A stretch of 64,000 nucleotides of DNA from Marthasterias glacialis. Its lineage: Eukaryota; Echinodermata; Asteroidea; Forcipulatida; Asteriidae. The first letter of the stretch is position 1. Each line of letters begins with the position of its first letter. This document shows positions 27,801 to 30,800 of this stretch, one piece after another. A program made the translations under genes and the position numbers. Where the stretch lies: positions 12,720,065-12,784,064 of the forward strand of contig OU452238.1 of the NCBI GenBank assembly GCA_911728455.2. The letters are read 5' to 3'. The notes beneath the pieces are model-generated. The model did not search any database, was not told the DNA's origin, and saw only the letters and a program-made list of their open reading frames with translations.

Positions 27801-30800
27801 TTAAAGAATGGCATCTTAGTCAGTGTGCTCCATATCACTGCTTCTCGATGCCAATCATACAGTGGCATACTATCCGATGTTTGACCTTTGACCTTGTGCA
27901 TGATGCCAAAGCACGAAACGATCCAGTGCTCATTGGGGTCCGCCTGGGTGTAGAAACAAAAAGCATGACAGTCAGTGTCAGTCAAAAGCACAGATATAAT
28001 AGAGAGGTCATTCATACACCGTACTAAAGTTGGTCTAACTCAACTTAGACCGGTTCTGGTTGAACTCTTTTGCGTCTGAACGGAAAACAAGTCAGACCGG
28101 AACAGGTCTAAGCCCCCAAACTTAGACCGTCCAGCAGGACAGTCTAAAGCCTAAACCACTTCAGATTTATCTTTTAACAGGGCGTGTGGACAGAATGACA
28201 TCTGGTTTTAAGTCTTCCCCGGTGACTGTTGACCATTGATCTCTATTGTTATACTGACTAGAGACCTGTGCTGTTGACCTGTAAATATTCCGGATGTATA
28301 TTGTATATTGGGTCATGATGCTGTGTTGACCTCTTAAAACTGAAGACAAAATGTATCTGGTTCAACTTTAGACTGTCTGAACGCAAGCTTTTATTTTTTA
28401 CAACAGCTTCCCTGCTGCCCGTAAAAGTCAGAGCGGTTCTGGCCTAACTTTGGTACTGTGTCCGAACGTACCCAGATTGTATGAATTGATCGACTGGGTA
28501 ACCTACCTTGTGTTTGGGTACAGCAATCAGGTCATACGGGCGGAAGTGACGATTAGGTGCCTTGTTCAGATACACAAACTTAGCTTTTCCAAGGTGACGT
28601 CCCTTACCAAATAATTCCACCGCTTCCTTGCCTGTCATGGGTAGGGGTGGTGGAAGCTGATGACAAAATGGGAAATTATATCAGATGTAATCAAATGCAA
28701 TTCTTTTTTATAGGAATTTAGTAGAACTGTTTCACTGGAAGTTTTTTTTTATTTTACTAACCGGTTCTTCCTCTTCACTAACAGCATAGTCTTCTTTAAA
28801 GAGGGCGGAGTCTACTGTCCATGAGGGGGCGGTTTCTTGAGACATGGAAGACTGGTCTAGCATTGACTCAGAGGAGGCCTGCCAAAAGAAGAAAAAAGAA
28901 GACTCGTGGTAATTATATTGGATACTGAACAAGTTCAACCCTAGACAAAAGAAAAGCTTCAGTTTAGTCAAATAATTCTCCTTTGGTGGGGAAAATACTT
29001 GAATCTGTAAGAAAAATTAGTTGTATTTTAAGCAGTTGCCACCAGGATTTTTCCATCTTTTCCCATGCAGACACATGGCATACTGATGGGATTATTTTTT
29101 CGGAAATGCAGGAATCATTTTTCTTTGAATGTACCTCTGGCACAAAGAAACCTTGACTTGACAAAGCCAAGAGAACAAAGATTATCTTTATTGCACTGTG
29201 ATTTTTTGTTTTCCCTACGGGGAAAATGTCAAAATTCATGCAAAACACTGGCCAAGAGCTATGTCATAGGATTGGTATTAAACCCGGAACCATGGCTGAA
29301 TAAACAATGGTGGCAGCCACTTGATGTCTTGTAATCCTCTTCTTGGAACAAAAGGAGAAAGGTCTGGAAGGGTTTACACAAAAACCACTCCACAATAGCC
29401 AAAAATCTGTGAAATATTCAAGACCATGTTTTGTCTTTGTGTGGGTGAAACAAAGCATTAGACAATGTGTGTGTGCTCTGTGCACGCTCAGCAGTGGAAT
29501 GTTCAGACAACTTTTCTTCGGGTATTCCAATTTTACACAATGGCGTGTTTTAACGTTGCCCGTTTGCTGTCGCGAAATTTTGTTTGTTTTTTGATACACG
29601 TCAGCTGGCGCCAACTGGTTGAAGATCCTGGACTCTCAATATCACCGTTACCTTGTCTTGTAGATCAAGATTAAGCGCAGCAGCAGTTAATCCTAATCCC
29701 TCACTCCACACAGCTTCTCGTTTGGTTGTCTCCATCACCACGGCTGGTAATGCTTCCCTTAAATCATTGAAGCATAAAACCTTCGGCTTGAAGCGAGCCT
29801 CCTCTCCCTGGAAGAGAAACAAATAATAATAGTGATAATAATAATAATAATAATAATTGGGGGGCTAATCATCCTTACTGGCACCTGAGAAGCTGAATTG
29901 CGAAGGACGCGGCTACAACATGTTCAGTTGCAGGCATTCAAGGGCGCCTTTGGCAGCCAGACACATCAACCCATATATGACATCGGAAGTGTTTGGGTTT
30001 TCCGGAGGGAGGAAAACCGGATGGCATGTAGAAAAACCCTCATTGCACAGGAGAGAACCAACGCACAACTCTACTCACAAATGGCCCCAGCCAGGACTCG
30101 AACCAGGGACACATTGGTGAGAGGCGAGCTCATTACGCACACGCCACCCATGCCCCCCGATAATGGAAAGAAAATCATCTTGTGGGGGAAATGAGTAACT
30201 CGATCAGACAAGATGCTACAGAAGAGTCTGGTATACTTACAGGTCTCTCTAAGGTGTATGGATGCCTGCCGTTGGGTAGCAACATAGGGTCATGTGGGTT
30301 ATCATCAGAGCTTGGGAGGGCCACTGCGGGTGGGGTAGGGGTGCGGAAATTCCTGTTGTCTCCACCTGATGTGGTGAGGAGTTGAACATACTGGATTGTG
30401 GAAGAGAAAAGGAGTATAACAATTTAGTTGGCTTGGGATTTGGCTATTTTTCTGTTGATCCGAGTTGCTCACCTTTGTTTACAGATCTTATGCACAGCAA
30501 TTTGCCACTAGTTTAAAAAGGAGAACAAAATGAACTTCAATGTATTTTTGGTTTGCGGTAACACCATGTGATTATATCTACTTTGCTATAAACAGTAGAT
30601 TGTTCTTGTGAGAACTTGTCCAGTTATTATTCTACTACCGCGGCGTAGATTTCGGAATTCATGGGACAACTTAGTTCTGAAAAGAACTGTCCTGCTTATT
30701 AAGTACTACATTGGGAGGAAGGAAATCGAATGGGACTACTACTACCATAATTTTCGGCCTATAGGCCGCGGCTTGCTGGTTGTTTTTCGCCTGCAAAAAG

